Assembly: GCA_963920525.1 (NCBI GenBank)
Contig: OY986438.1
Span: forward strand, 80,463,177 to 80,527,176
Length of the DNA stretch: 64,000 nucleotides
Origin: Dichetophora obliterata
Lineage: Eukaryota; Arthropoda; Insecta; Diptera; Sciomyzidae
Direction of reading: 5' to 3'
Shown: positions 11,431 to 22,550 of the stretch, piece after piece
How positions within the stretch are numbered: the first letter of the stretch is position 1
Layout: each line of letters opens with the position of its first letter
Notes under the pieces: model-generated
Seen by the model: the letters and a program-made list of their open reading frames with translations, nothing else
Databases searched by the model: none
Told to the model about the DNA's origin: nothing
Position numbers and translations under genes: made by a program

Positions 11431-12231
11431 GACGGGTGATTTTTCATGTTTTTTTGGGTGATTTTTCATAGCGCCGGCGCTTTCTTCTTAAATCATTTAG
11501 GTAAATTAGTAAATATTTATTTGTAAAATTCAAGTTGTTATCACCATTCCGTACAAGGGCAAATACATTTGTTTATGACGAAATAATTTGCCTTTGTACG
11601 GAAAGTTGTTAATTCAGGCATATTTACCCTACTTAAATACTTAAGTAAGTATACAAATTAAACATTACATTCTTTTTTAATAATAAACAGAAACAATTTA
11701 TTAATCCAATGTAAATATAATAGTAATATATATATATATGTGGTGCTCTGTTACATCACCTCATAGAGTAAATCTCTACATCCTATTTTACCTTTTCGTT
11801 ACATTGATACTTACCTCTTGTTACATTAATACCTATCTTTTTGTTACATTGGTAGTTACCTTTAGTTACATTAATACTTACCTCTCCTGACGTTGATTTT
11901 TATCTTAACTAACATTTCACTTACCTTGATTTACTCTATGTGGTGCAGCAATTATTGAAAATACTTACACTTGTCTATAAAATACTTGTTATAAAAAAAC
12001 ATTTTGAATTGTATTCAGTTTTTATATTTTCAGAAATTTTCATTTTGAAAATTTCAGTAGTGAAAAATTGTTCAAAGAAAATAGTAATAAAAAATTGTTC
12101 AAATAAAAATATTTTAAAATAAGAAGTCATAAAATAAAATAAAAATTATTTGAATAAAATATATAGAAAGTATTTCATTGCGCTCATTCGTACCAAATAT
12201 ATATATATATAACAATATAGAGCAAGATCCG
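11431..12231. repeat. short inverted repeat, minisatellite-like block and AT dinucleotides
   Basis: 11548-11571 and 11581-11603 are inverted complements around CCGTACAAGGGCAAAT. 11775-11935 is a loose tandem series of 'GTTACATTAATACTTACCTC' words. Short AT dinucleotide runs occur near 11730 and 12199. No gene; ORF 11940-12122 is low-complexity. Confidence 0.6.
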
Positions 12232-12714
12232 AGGGCCCCCAGACGTTACTTATTTTCTCAGAAACCAAATGTGTGGGATTACGTAGTGTAAGTATATATT
12301 TTAAGTGTATGCGTACCTGCTAGCTTGGGCCGACGGCCAATAAACAGGTACCCGGTGCTAAAGGTAGGAAAAAAGTATTAACTTTTCTTATAGTCTCAGT
12401 GCTGATTTTAACGTATGTTTTAGAGAATTTAGTTACTAATTAATAATGAACACTGCCAGACACTTTCCGTCGGCGGTAACTATTAACAGAAGCTTTAAAG
12501 CTCCCAAAAATATAATGCAACATTACTTATAATCTCACTCTTTATTTTTATACATGATATTCAGGGAACTATTTCAATACTCTTTATAAGCAGCCAGACC
12601 AATCGGATGGGCCAAACATCCCCCTAGACACGCATAAAGTGTCGCGTAGGGACATCCCCATACACATAAAGAGTATGAGCGGGAGCGTGATAGTTAGATA
12701 GTTTTAAAACATAG
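12232..12714 (+). repeat. left terminal inverted repeat of element X
   Basis: 12232-12313 (starts AGGGCCCCCAGA, then TTACTTATTTTCTCAG and ATTACGTAGTGTA) is the inverse complement of 44714 downward. A second matching block, 12671-12714 (GAGTATGAGCGGGAGCGTGA), matches 44571-44612 in the same inverted order. Between them lies about 350 bp absent from the right end. The same order and spacing logic at both ends argues for one element whose body has been split by later insertions. Confidence 0.6.
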
Positions 12715-13600
12715 GTTAGGTTAGGTTAATCCGGATGCCTTCGTGAAGGTTCACATAGGCCAATTCTGGTCCTTAGTGGCACCGGTAGCGAACAAAAGGA
12801 ACGTTTGTGTTTATTTAAAGTCTTTAAAGATTTGCGTAGAATTCGCAAACATTAGGAGGGATTCCAGAGATACTTTGGTTACATCTTTAAGCGACGGGAA
12901 CGTCGATGAACCTAAGTATTTTAGTCTCGATCTAAGTAGGGCGGGGCATGTGCATAGTACGTGCTCCTCATGATTTTCGAGATGTCGTATCTCTCTATCT
13001 ACGATTCACTGCTTGTGTGGCTCTTCTTTCGAGGCTCCTGTACAACTCTTGTAGCGGAGTAAGAACATGTTCTGCGAGTTCTGATTCCGGCCCAGTGTCT
13101 TCCTTTGCTAAATCATCTGCTATCTCGTTTTCCTCAATGACCTGGTGTTTAGGGACCCAGTAGATGCGCACTCTCTCCGAAGCGCATAGTGCACCTAATG
13201 CATCTCTTCCAGCCATGACACTTTTGGATTTGATGCTAGCGGAGCGCATGGATTTGATCGCCGCTTGACTGTCAACGAAAATGTTGATGTAAGAGTGTTG
13301 TGTGCCCATGCTGAGGGCTATCTCAGCAGCCTTCCTTATGGCAAATATTTCCGCCTGGAAGATACTGCAGTGGTTCGGCAGTTTATATGGCTGCCTTATA
13401 TTAGGCTCTTCACAATACACAGCCGCACCTACCCCCGTAGGCATTTTGGAGCCGTCTGTAAATATGTTGACTGCCTGCTGTGCTTGTTCTATACCTTTGC
13501 ACCAGTCATTTGGTCCCAGAAGAGTTCGGGCTCTTTTTTTTTTTGGATTCGCCCGGAGGTATGAAATCTTCCAAAGATACGTATATCCGTCCTATACGCA
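12715..13600 (-). pseudogene. LOA/R1-type LINE relic, RNase H and 3' end
   Basis: Minus-strand frame 12995-13540 encodes an RNase H domain: IFTDGSK, then FQAEIFAI, then IFVDSQAAI, then NEIADDLAKE carry the four acidic catalytic positions. Downstream frames are broken, and the 3' end runs into short TAACC-type repeats near 12715. Among LINEs, an RNase H domain fits the LOA or I groups. It probably belongs with the relic at 18768-22550, the two halves being separated by LINE A. Dead: several stops and frameshifts. Confidence 0.7.
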
Positions 13601-14174
13601 TGCACGATTCACATTCTAAAATCTGCCCGAATCAGACGGGACAGACAGAATGCACCTACGTACTAAAACATACCCCCTATTGGCAATTAGGATTTTGCAC
13701 TAAGTACATTAATTGGCTTTTCAGCGGAATTTAAAAATTGAATATATATAAACGCGTATTTAAGTATACTTGATTCTATATAAATAAGCAACATCGAATT
13801 AAATAATAGTAATTATCAATTTAAGGTACCCGAAAAACAATCAAAAACACTAAACTCATTTTAACTGGTTTGCGGCCATTGTCCAACCCAAGGACCTACG
13901 TTGAAATGAGATAAATCTCAAATCCGCCAAATCAAAATCTTTTTATCATTGTTATAAAACTGCGTTAGGTATAATAGGATGAAGTTAAATTGATTTAATT
14001 ATTTAAATGTAATATAATTTTCCGTTTTAAGACATCTACCGAATCAGAAAAATTAATCATGTTGAAGTTATCATTGAAATCACTGCACATACATCGTAAA
14101 GGTTCATGAAGAGCGTAATTAGAACTGCACTGACTCAACTTGAAAAACAGAAAATGCCTAGTTCCTCTCCTTGG

Positions 14175-16100
14175 GATGTTAAAATTTAGAGCTGAGATGA
14201 GATATCCGAATTAATCTCGCCACGAAGTAATTTATACAGAAACATGACATTAAGCATCATTCTTCTGCTTCTTAGGGAAGGTAGTAAAATAATTTTAAGG
14301 CATATTTCATACGATGGAAGCATAATATTGGGGCTCCAACGACTATGACGTAAAGCAAAAAGTAAAAACTGTTTTTGAACGGATTCTATGGCGTCGATGT
14401 AGACATTGTATTGTGGGTTCCATACAACTGATGCATATTCAAGAATTGGCCTTACGAGAGAGGTATATAATAATTTAGTAGTAAAGAGATCACTGAATTC
14501 TTTAGCTCATCTTTTAATGAAACCAAGGACTCCTCTTGCCTTTTTTATCACCATATTAACGTGGAGATTGAAGCGAAGTTTTGAATCCATAATAACACCA
14601 AGATCGAGAAAACTGGAAACTATTTCTAAGTTAGTGTTATTTATAGTGTAATTTATGTTACTAGCAGATCTTCGCGAGAATGTCATTTGCTTACATTTTT
14701 TTAAGTTGAGATTTAATATATTTAAGCTACACCAGTCCACAAGTCTATTTAGATCAGATTGTAAAAGATGTCGTTCTTCGGGTGATTTGTAACAAAGAAA
14801 AAGTTTCACGTCGTCAGCGTACATTAAGACGTTACAGTGTTTTATTACCGAAGGAAGATCATTAATGAATAGTAAAAACAAAACCGGTCCAAGATGACTG
14901 CCCTGAGGAACTCCAGAAGTGACCGAAATACTTTTTAAAAGAGAATTCTTATATAAAACCTTTTGAGTACGTCTAGATAAATACGAATTTAACCAATTTA
15001 ATAATGTGACAGGAAATCCAATAAGGTGGAGTTTTTTCAAAAGAAGATTATGATTAACACTGTCGAAAGCTTTGCTAAAGTTCGTATAAATAACATCAGT
15101 CTGCAGTCCCAAAGTAAAACCATTTATAACACGCGTAGTAAACTCTAAGAGGTTTGTTGTAGTGGACTTACCCTTCAGAAAACCATGTTGAAAGACAGAA
15201 ATGGTGGAAAACACGGAGTGGGTTAATTGATCAGTTATGATTTTCTCAAATAACTTAGGGATTGCACTTAATTTTGCAATTCCTCGATAGTTAGAAACAT
15301 CTGTCTTGGAGCCAGACTTATGAAGGGGTATAATATAAGAATCCTTCCGTATAATAGTAAAATAACCACTATGCAAGGAAATATTAAAAATGTTTGCTAG
15401 AGGAGTACACAGGTTTGTAACACATTGCTTTAAAATACAGCTTGGAATTTTATCAGGGCCGGTCGTAAAAGAAGATTTTACTTGTCGAAGATAACACATG
15501 ACAATATTTGGGTCTATTACAGGAGTTTCAAAAGAGTTAACTGGCGGGAGAAAAGGATACACCGTGCTAGTATTAAATGGTATATCGGAGTAAGTTGATT
15601 TAAAGAAGTTTGCAAACATGTTAGAAATCACATTGTCACAAGATGATTCTTTCTGATTGAATTTCATAAGGGGTGAAAAACTGGAGGCTTTACGTTTTGA
15701 GTTAACAAAACTATAGAAAAGTTTTGGATTATCTTTAAATTGAGATTGTATGTTAATTATATAAGCAGAATAGCATTGTTTATTTAATAGTTGATATCTA
15801 TAACGACAAGAATAATAGGAAGCAAAGTCTAAACTAGAACCAGATATTTTATATTTTTTAAATTTTAAATTTTTTAGTGCCTTTAGATCATTTGTTAGCC
15901 AGGGTGGATTTAAAGGATTGGAGCAACACATTTTTTTTGTCACGGGCAATAAGAAACACCTTTGGAGAGTATCATTAAAAAACTGTACCGAAGATTCGAC
16001 GTCATAATATGAATACGATGTTTCTCTAGTTAAAATAGGAGACCAATCAGTCTGCGAAAGTAAGGAATTTAGTTTTACGTAGTCCGTTTTTTTAAAATTT
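14175..16100 (-). pseudogene. LINE A ORF2, reverse transcriptase region
   Basis: A 480-residue open frame (15949-14507) covers the linker, reverse transcriptase and thumb. Visible motifs: TGPDKIPSCILKQC, NYRGIAKLSAIPKLFEKI, QHGFLKGKSTTTNLLEF, SGVPQGSHLGPVLF and the catalytic MYADDVKLF. The frame continues upstream of its first ATG into the endonuclease linker. It ends at an in-frame TGA right after LGFIKR, but the same frame continues to about 14175 (LLYTSLVRPILEYASVVWNP), as in the intact LINE B and C proteins, so the TGA is a mutation and not the natural end. Jockey/CR1-group type without RNase H. Confidence 0.8.
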
Positions 16101-16900
16101 ATCAGATCCGTTTTTTTATAATAATCAGAGAAATTATCAGTGAATTTAAAATTTGATAATTTTGCGCATCAGCAGTTACTTTATCTTCTTTTTCGTGGGA
16201 GAGTAAAACTGTTATTTCAAGAGTTGGATGATGTACATTTTCTGGAAGAGATGCGGGATTCGAACAATGGAAATTAACAGTAGTACATCTATCTACAAAT
16301 ACAAGTTCTAGGGTTCTGTGGTTTATATTTAAAATATCATTGACTTGTTGAAGACACAGATCAGATAGCTTATCTAAGAAATCCAAGCACTTTTGGAAAC
16401 AGGTGTAAGAAATGAAGAATCGTCCGACGATCTCCAAGTCACAAAAGGTAGGTTAAAATCACCCAGCACAATAAGAACTTATCTATTTTTCAACAAATTA
16501 TTAACTTTTTCGATGGCGTGTAAGTGTTTTAAATACATTGTTTAGTCAGATTTAGGAGGAATGTAAGAGCAGGTAACATAAATAATACTATTATTTAATT
16601 TAACTGCAACACAAATGAACTCAATGTCACTGGTGTCAAGAATTGTCAATTCTTCAGATACAAGCGAGTTTTGAACAGCTATCAAAACACCACCACTGAT
16701 CTTATCATGACGATCTTTACGAAAAATTTGATATTAATTGCACATTATTTCAGAATTTAAGATATTAGAGCGAAGCCAAGTCTCTGTAAAAATTATAATG
16801 TTATATTCAAAACCAAAACTGTTTATGAAAATATCGGAAAGTTTGGAGTTAAGACCCCTGACATTTTGATACACAAGCTCTAATTTAGACTTGCGGTTTA
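16100..16900 (-). pseudogene. LINE A ORF2, endonuclease region
   Basis: AP-type endonuclease in several frames: VYQNVRGLNSK, IIIFTETWLRSN, SGGVLIAVQNSL and VLGDFNLP are recognisable. At least two stops. There is no ATG ahead of VYQNVRGL: the frame opens in the overlap with the ORF1 end at 16901-16913, in the -1 frame. Confidence 0.75.
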
Positions 16901-16913
16901 TTAATCGTTTTTT
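16901..16913 (-). promoter_or_regulatory. A AAA AAC slippery heptamer at the LINE A ORF1/ORF2 junction
   Basis: On the minus strand, 16913-16907 reads A AAA AAC with AAA and AAC as ORF1 codons, followed by GAT and the ORF1 stop TAA. ORF2 lies in the -1 frame and begins coding the endonuclease immediately after. The layout matches LINE B at 30828-30837. Confidence 0.6.
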
Positions 16914-17395
16914 GGATGAGATTCTGGGCTATTTCGGGGACACGGCAAATGTACAACATTTACCGGTCTTGGATTGTTTTTAAATTCAAATTCGCGTACA
17001 ATTGCGTTAGGCGGCCAAAAGCTTACATCAACTATGGAATTAAATAAATTTTCAGGAACTTTAATCTAAAAGAAGTAATCAATCTCACATTTGAATATTT
17101 GAATTTATGAACCAAAAGATGCAAGGAACAATTTAACTTTGATTTAATGAAAAAATCTATATCAACCTTTGTTGTATCCGCAGCTAAGCGAGAAACAAAG
17201 ATTGATTTAGTTGGTGGAATTGCAATGATTGGCTTAGGTGGAACAGAAACCTGAGTAGTAAGAGGAACAACCTGGGAATCGACCAAAGTTGGTGAAAGAG
17301 AAACAGTTTGGGCATAAGACATGACTGGCAATGAAAGTGGAGGTCCCATCACTGGCATAGGAGCAGAAATCGATAAGTTTGCTGTATTCGAAGTA
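16914..17395 (-). pseudogene. LINE A ORF1, C-terminal RRM-like part
   Basis: The frame reads KSIFVSRLAADTTKVDI (RRM-like start shared with LINE B RKNLFISRLQPDTT), then after a frameshift PENLFNSIVDVSFWPPN and IVREFEF, ending at TAA 16903-16901. A Pro/Ser/Thr-rich linker precedes the domain. Probably an RNA-binding ORF1 protein. Confidence 0.65.
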
Positions 17396-18309
17396 CAGGG
17401 TTGCCCATATTCGACGGACCCATGTTTTTTTTAAAAAAAATCAAAGAAAAAAATAAAAATTTGGCGGTTGGCAATCTTAATCATTTAATTTGTTCCAAGT
17501 AGATTTGTTTACATCAATTTTTGAATATGATATCTCTCAAATGGCCGCCTCTAGCGTTGATGGCGTATTGTGCCCTTTTTGCAGCATTTTCCATCGTTTT
17601 CGCCAACATTTCGGCCGGAATAGCGGCTTTTTCTTCACGAATGTTGTCCTTGAGCTCTTCTACGGTCCTTGGCTTGTTAACGTAAACCTTTGACTTCAAA
17701 TATCCCCACAAGAAGAAGTCAGGCGGCGTCAAATCGGGCGAACGCGGTGGCCAGTCCAAATCACCACTTTTCGACATTAAACGGCCCGGAAACAAATTCT
17801 TCAGAAAATCGATTGTTATGCGACTTGTGTGCGGTGGAGCGCCGTCTTGTTGAAACCAGAACTGCCTCATACGCTTTCGACGAATAATTGGCATCACAAA
17901 ATTGGTCATCATGTCGCGATAACGCTCCTGGTTGATGGTAACAGCATGGCCATTTTCATTTTGGAAGAAAAACGGCCCAATGACCGTTTTCGCACTAACG
18001 CCGCACCAAACTGTGACTTTTTCGTCATGAAGAGGCACTTCTTGAATCTCCTGAGGATTTTCAGTGGCGTAAATACGGCAATTTTGCTTATTTACGGTCC
18101 CATTCAATGTGAAATGGGCTTCATCGGACATGATAATTTTGTTCCAAAATTCCTCGTCATCTTCGGCCATTTCGAAGACTCTTTCAGAGCGCTCTGCTTG
18201 GACTCTGCTTGGACTGACGCTTCAAACGCGGTATGTCATTAAGCGATCTGACATCTCTGTCAAAAGTTATGGCGTTGCCAGATGGGTCCGTCGAATATGG
18301 GCAACCCTG
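17396..18309 (-). mobile_element. rosa-like (DD41D) mariner, internally deleted
   Basis: Inverted termini beginning CAGGGTTGCCCATATTCGAC at both ends, flanked by TA (17394-17395 and 18310-18311), the Tc1/mariner target duplication. It lies inside ORF1 of LINE A. At 914 bp it is shorter than a full mariner (about 1.3 kb), and the missing part is the transposase N-terminus and 5' region. Confidence 0.9.
17514..18200 (-). pseudogene. mariner transposase, C-terminal catalytic part
   Basis: Catalytic core of a Tc1/mariner transposase, which cuts and rejoins DNA at the termini. Motifs: IMSDEAHFTLNG (first Asp), FWFQQDGAPPHTS (second Asp) and WPPRSPDLTPPDFFLWG (third Asp). I count 41 residues between the second and third Asp, the DD41D spacing of the rosa group and not the DD34D of classical mariners. 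The frame (218 residues from an internal ATG, open a little further upstream) lacks the N-terminal helix-turn-helix domains of the ~340-residue full protein, so it is a truncated copy. C-terminus appears complete. Confidence 0.85.
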
Positions 18310-18311
18310 TA

Positions 18312-18766
18312 GAAGTTAAAATAGGTGGAGGGGCTGTTATACCACCAATGTCCATGTCATCAGCAATGTCATGTACAGAAGAATGTAGAGTTGGAGTTGA
18401 ATCCGTTTTTTGCTTACTACACAAAGACATGTGTTTTTTCCCTTTTGGGAGAAGGAATTGACTCTTCAATATATTTAAAATCGTCGAAAAGAGACTGATA
18501 TTTAAAAAATTTTGCAGAAAGCGAAGAAAGTTCCATACTTATTTCAGAGAAGCCTTGCTTTGTCTGCTTGAAAAGCTTGTAGAAGTTGATGTCAGCCAAT
18601 CTACATTTCTCGCAAGACCAACGCAACCCTTTACCTTCCTCAATACAATCCTGTCTCGGCCTGTCACGCCTGCACATTTGGTATGAACAGCATTATCACA
18701 TAACCAGCATGATAAAAGCCGCTCAGTTTCACCCCTTACAGAGCAGCCAGACTTAGCACAAAGCAT
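18312..18766 (-). pseudogene. LINE A ORF1, N-terminal PHD-like finger
   Basis: Two overlapping frames together give a PHD-type finger: cysteine pairs in LLSCWLCDNAVHTKCAG and LRWSCEKCRLADINFY, joined by one frameshift near 18650. A coiled-coil-like stretch follows (FSEISMELSSLSAKFF). The same finger opens ORF1 in LINE B (29941) and LINE C (58379). The 5' end of LINE A lies near 18770. Confidence 0.7.
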
Positions 18767-18767
18767 A

Positions 18768-20048
18768 TTAAAATAATGCAGATAAATTGATATTGACTAT
18801 CGTGCGAGGCACCATGTAGTCCGTGCTACTAAGTAGATCCTTTTTGATTGTACAATGTCCAAAATTTTGAATGCGCATGTTGCCTGCCACCGTAAGGCGT
18901 TGTGCCGTTTTTCCGGCTTTTAGTTTTTCGTGTATGTCCAGGGGGTCCATACTTGGTTTCAAGCGCTTTAGTTGGAGTTGACTTCAGTACCCCCGTGATG
19001 CATAGCGCTGCCTGCCGCTGAGTTTACTCCAAGTGCCTAAGGAATGTTGATTTGTTCACTGCCGGCCACCACACAATAATCCCATAGAGTAGAATAGGAT
19101 GCACTACCGTTGCATAGATCCAGTGCATCAGAAAGGGTGAGAGAACACAGGTACTGCCTAGCATCTTCTTGGATGTGTATAGCACAATGGTGGAGTTCTT
19201 CACCCTTTCTTCTACGTTGGTTTTCCATGACAGATTGCTGTCCAGGACGACTCCTAGATATTTTGTGTGAGTTTTCGGTATAAGACGTATATCGTTCAAT
19301 TTCGGTGGTATCCACGTGGTATCTTATACCTTTTCGCGAACAGAATCAGATCCGTTTTCTCTGCGTTAATACTAAGACCGACTGAATTTGACCATCTGAG
19401 TACATCTTTGAGTGTGCTCTCCATAATGGAGCTTACTGTTGATAGACATTTCCCTACTATAATTATGCTTATGTCGTCTGCATAGGCAGTGATCCTCGGG
19501 GCTCTACCTGCGAACTTTTCGAGTAGTTCATTAACGACAAGATTCCATAGTAGTGGCGAGAGGACCCCCCTAGGGTGTCCCACTGCGAGCTTCCCTTACC
19601 ATGGATTTAGTGCCGTACTCAGCCCACACCTTTCTACAGCTTAGCAACTTGTCTAACCATAGGTTTATTGCTGGTGGTGCCTCTATTTCATGTAATCCAC
19701 TAAGGATTGCGGTGGTTGATACATTGTTGAATGCACCTGAGATGTCTAGAAACGCCCCGAGTGCGTATTACTTGCGGTGGAGGGCTTTTTCTAGGGTCAC
19801 TACTAGGGAATGTAGTGCCGTTTCAACCAATTTCCCTTTCGTGTATGCGTGTTGGTTGGTTGATAACTGGATTGAATTGTTTCTTAGGTGCAAGTCAATC
19901 AGTTTCTCGAGCGTTTTGAGTACAAAGGAGGTCAGACTTATTGGCCTGTAGTCTCTCGGACAGAGATGGTTGCTCTTACCTGCCTCCGGTAAGAATACAA
20001 CCCTCTGTCCTCCAAGCCACAGGTAAATAGTTTAGTCTGATGCATCCG
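18768..20048 (-). pseudogene. LOA/R1-type LINE relic, reverse transcriptase
   Basis: Reading right to left in several frames: a YADD-containing block (19583-19296: GVLSPLLWNLVVNELLEKF, RITAYADDISIIIVGK), a thumb block (19299-19024: HTKYLGVVLDSNLSWK, YGIIVWWPAVN) and a post-RT block (18962-18768: QNFGHC, STDYMVPRT). The last is the region that normally precedes RNase H in these LINEs, and the RNase H lies at 12995-13540 beyond LINE A, so LINE A inserted between them. Frameshifts throughout. Confidence 0.75.
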
Positions 20049-21250
20049 TTAAATATATTCTTCAGCCATGGGACGACTCGCGATTCGGCCGTCTGGTCTC
20101 GGAGATTTGTATCCCGAGAACGAGTTTATAGCGTCCTGTGTCCTCGTATTATAGCAGTGTTTGGAGCGGTACAGCCAGGAAAATGCGCCTTTCAAAGCAC
20201 CTCGAGGGATTCCTGACTGCTCTCCGTCCACTGGCCATTGTCTTTGCGTAGCTGGCTCTGAGCCTTGCTGTGTCCGTAGTTTGTTATTTGCTTGAGCAGA
20301 AGTTCTTCCAAGATTGTCTTTTTGCTCTGCGAACGTTTGTTTTAAAAAGTTTGAGCCTACATTTGTATTCCCCCGAATTTCCTTTTGGTCAGCCATTTTA
20401 GCTAGTTTAAAAAAATCTTTTAAGTCGCGTCTTTGCTCTGTAAGATCCGGACTCCACCATGGTAGTCTGATCTTACGCTTTGTTCGCGTGGGCTTACAGG
20501 AGGCATGATAGGCCGAGAGAATCTTCAGGGACCTCTCAATGCCCTCTTCCACATTAATTTGTTTGGGAGCTGGTAATTTAGTCTCAATGACGCTTCTGAA
20601 GCGGTTCCAGTTAGTGTTTCTGGGATTTCTAAAGATCTTTTGAGCTGGAGTGTAATTAAAGCTTATACTGAAGCTAATATAATTGTGGTCTGAGAAGGAG
20701 GGCTATGCTAGTACCCTCTAATTTGTGACCAGAGTGTTGTTGTCGGAGGATATCGTAAGATCTAACACGTTCGACGAAGTGGGGCCTACATAAGTGGGTT
20801 CCTCGCCGATGTTACCTGCACTGAGTTTATGTTGTAAAATAAAGTTAAGTAGAGACTCACCTCGATCATTGATGTCTGGGCTGCCCCATACTGGGTGGTG
20901 TGCATTGGCATCTGCTCCGATGACATCTGCGCCATGTAGCATGAGGCGACCAGGATCGGCTCGTCTGCGTCGCCCTCTAGCGCCACGACAGTGAGATCGT
21001 CAGTGCTGCAATGAGACATTAGATAAGTATAGATGCCTTTCCTTATAAGGATGGCTGTTATTGTTCTATTTACTGTTGTTGCGAAAAACGTGTTGAAGTT
21101 TTGTGGCTTTAGGCCAGATACCGCGTTGCCCGAGGCAATTCACGGCTCCTGTACTAAAGCCACATCGTAGCCTCCTTCCTCCAATACGAGAAGGAGTTCT
21201 GCGCTGGCGGTTTTGCTTTTGTGCAGGTTTATCTGAGGGACCTTCAACTT
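20049..21250 (-). pseudogene. LOA/R1-type LINE relic, endonuclease and linker
   Basis: Endonuclease pieces: MSHCSTDDLTVVALEG and ILVASCYMA (21019-20900), GADANAHHPVWGSPDINDRG and VLDLTISS (20942-20718). The linker before the RT is at 20552-20049 (RLPWWSPDLTEQRRDLKDFF). Closely related in pattern to the LINE at 27790-28135. Broken by frameshifts. Confidence 0.7.
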
Positions 21251-22550
21251 CATTAGGCTGAAGGTTCCTTTACGGGGTCAACTTTCGTGAGCGTGCCTCC
21301 GTCACCCGCATCTTCCAGACTGAGGCAGCGTTGGTCACGGCTTCTAGGCCGAGATCTTTTTCCACCTGTTTCTAGGCCTTGGAGTGTCGGGGTTACTGCT
21401 TTCACCCAGTGCAGAGTTGGATCATCGTTGCACTTCAGGATCTTAACCCCATTGAGCCAGCCCGCTCCATCGAAGGTGGGCATGGGAGCGTCAGGTTTGG
21501 CTTCCAACCTCGCGAACATCACCTCGAGAAGCTTCATCTCTATGGATTTCCATCTCTCGAGGGTCATTTTGCCTTGGGGATCACTCCGGTCGATCAGTCG
21601 ATCAGTGCTATGATCAGGTGTCGTTTAGTCACGTCAATGGCCTTGGTTCTTACCTCCTGTTTAGGCTTCGGGATTGTGTTATGATCGGTTTCTGCTTCTG
21701 TCGTTTGCTTGCTGGAGCTCCGAAATTCGCACTTTCCACCGATCTTTAACGTTTTTTAGCAGCCTGCTCTTCTACTTTGTTCGCGAACTGCGAAGTCGTA
21801 GGTGCAAAGCTTGGTCTGCTCGTGAAGTGTATGCGACCCTCTTACACCTTTAGCTTAGCCCAGGCGAGCGACTCCTTCTCTTTGGAAGAGAGATCAATCT
21901 TGCCTGACAGCCGGCTGCAGATTTTAAGGGCTGCTTTGTAGTTGGCCTTGGCCTTCATCCTCTTCTTAGACTTGGTCTTGGGCCCTTCCTTGCGAGAGGA
22001 GCTGGAACCCGCTGACTTATCCGGAGAGAGGAGAAGCCTGTCCTCAACTGAGTTTACGCTTTCGTGGTCCGAGTCGACTATGGCACCCCTGCGCAGTAGT
22101 GTAAATGTTTTGGTTCTCTTTATGCCCGGGCCTGCTCCCGCCCCGGCGGCATTTTTGGCAGTAGCTTTGCAACCGCTATGGCCTGCTCCAACCATAGGGG
22201 AGGTGTGACCGCTGGCGGCCGCTGGTGTTTTTTGTTTGTTTTTATTGTTGTTTCTTCCATAAAATTCCCAGGAGTGTAGGACAAAAAAAGGTCCACCCCC
22301 ACAGAGGTCCCTGTGTGCGGGTAGGGCTGGATAGAACCGGAAGGCGCCTGATATCCGACACGCTCCGTTTGAGACTGGACTATTTTTAATGGGCCTCCTA
22401 CCTAGTAAATCCTCTGCACGGGTCGCATAACACCTTGTGGGATAGGAGAGGTGAGATATAGGATGAATAGGAAAGGTGTGGGGAGTGAAAAGGGTATATA
22501 GGTAGGAGTGAATAGCTACTTCTTCTATACCTGACCCAATTAATACAGCT
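21251..22550 (-). pseudogene. LOA/R1-type LINE relic, ORF1
   Basis: The C-terminal piece 21567-21253 contains MPTFDGAGWLNGVKILKC, typical of the DUF4780-type domain of LOA/R1 ORF1 proteins. The N-terminal piece (22208-21842) is Lys/Ser/Ala-rich (EGPKTKSKKRMKAKANYKAA). Between and upstream the frame is broken. The 5' end lies near 22.54 kb, where the reading frame of the element X gene resumes on the opposite strand. Confidence 0.65.

Larger units (their letters stand above)
13700..18766 (-). mobile_element. LINE A: PHD-finger LINE relic (minus), split by mariner
   Basis: Reading right to left: ORF1 N-terminal cysteine/histidine finger (18766-18417, frameshifted), then, beyond the mariner, an ORF1 C-terminal RRM-like part (17395-16901), endonuclease (16900-16100, broken) and reverse transcriptase (15949-14507 plus a readthrough part). 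Domain order and motifs match LINE B and LINE C in this window. The 3' boundary near 13.7 kb is approximate. Decayed, many stops. Confidence 0.75.

Noticed and set aside
13265..13734. Plus-strand ORFs over the RNase H relic
   Set aside because: Antisense shadows of the minus-strand RNase H frame.
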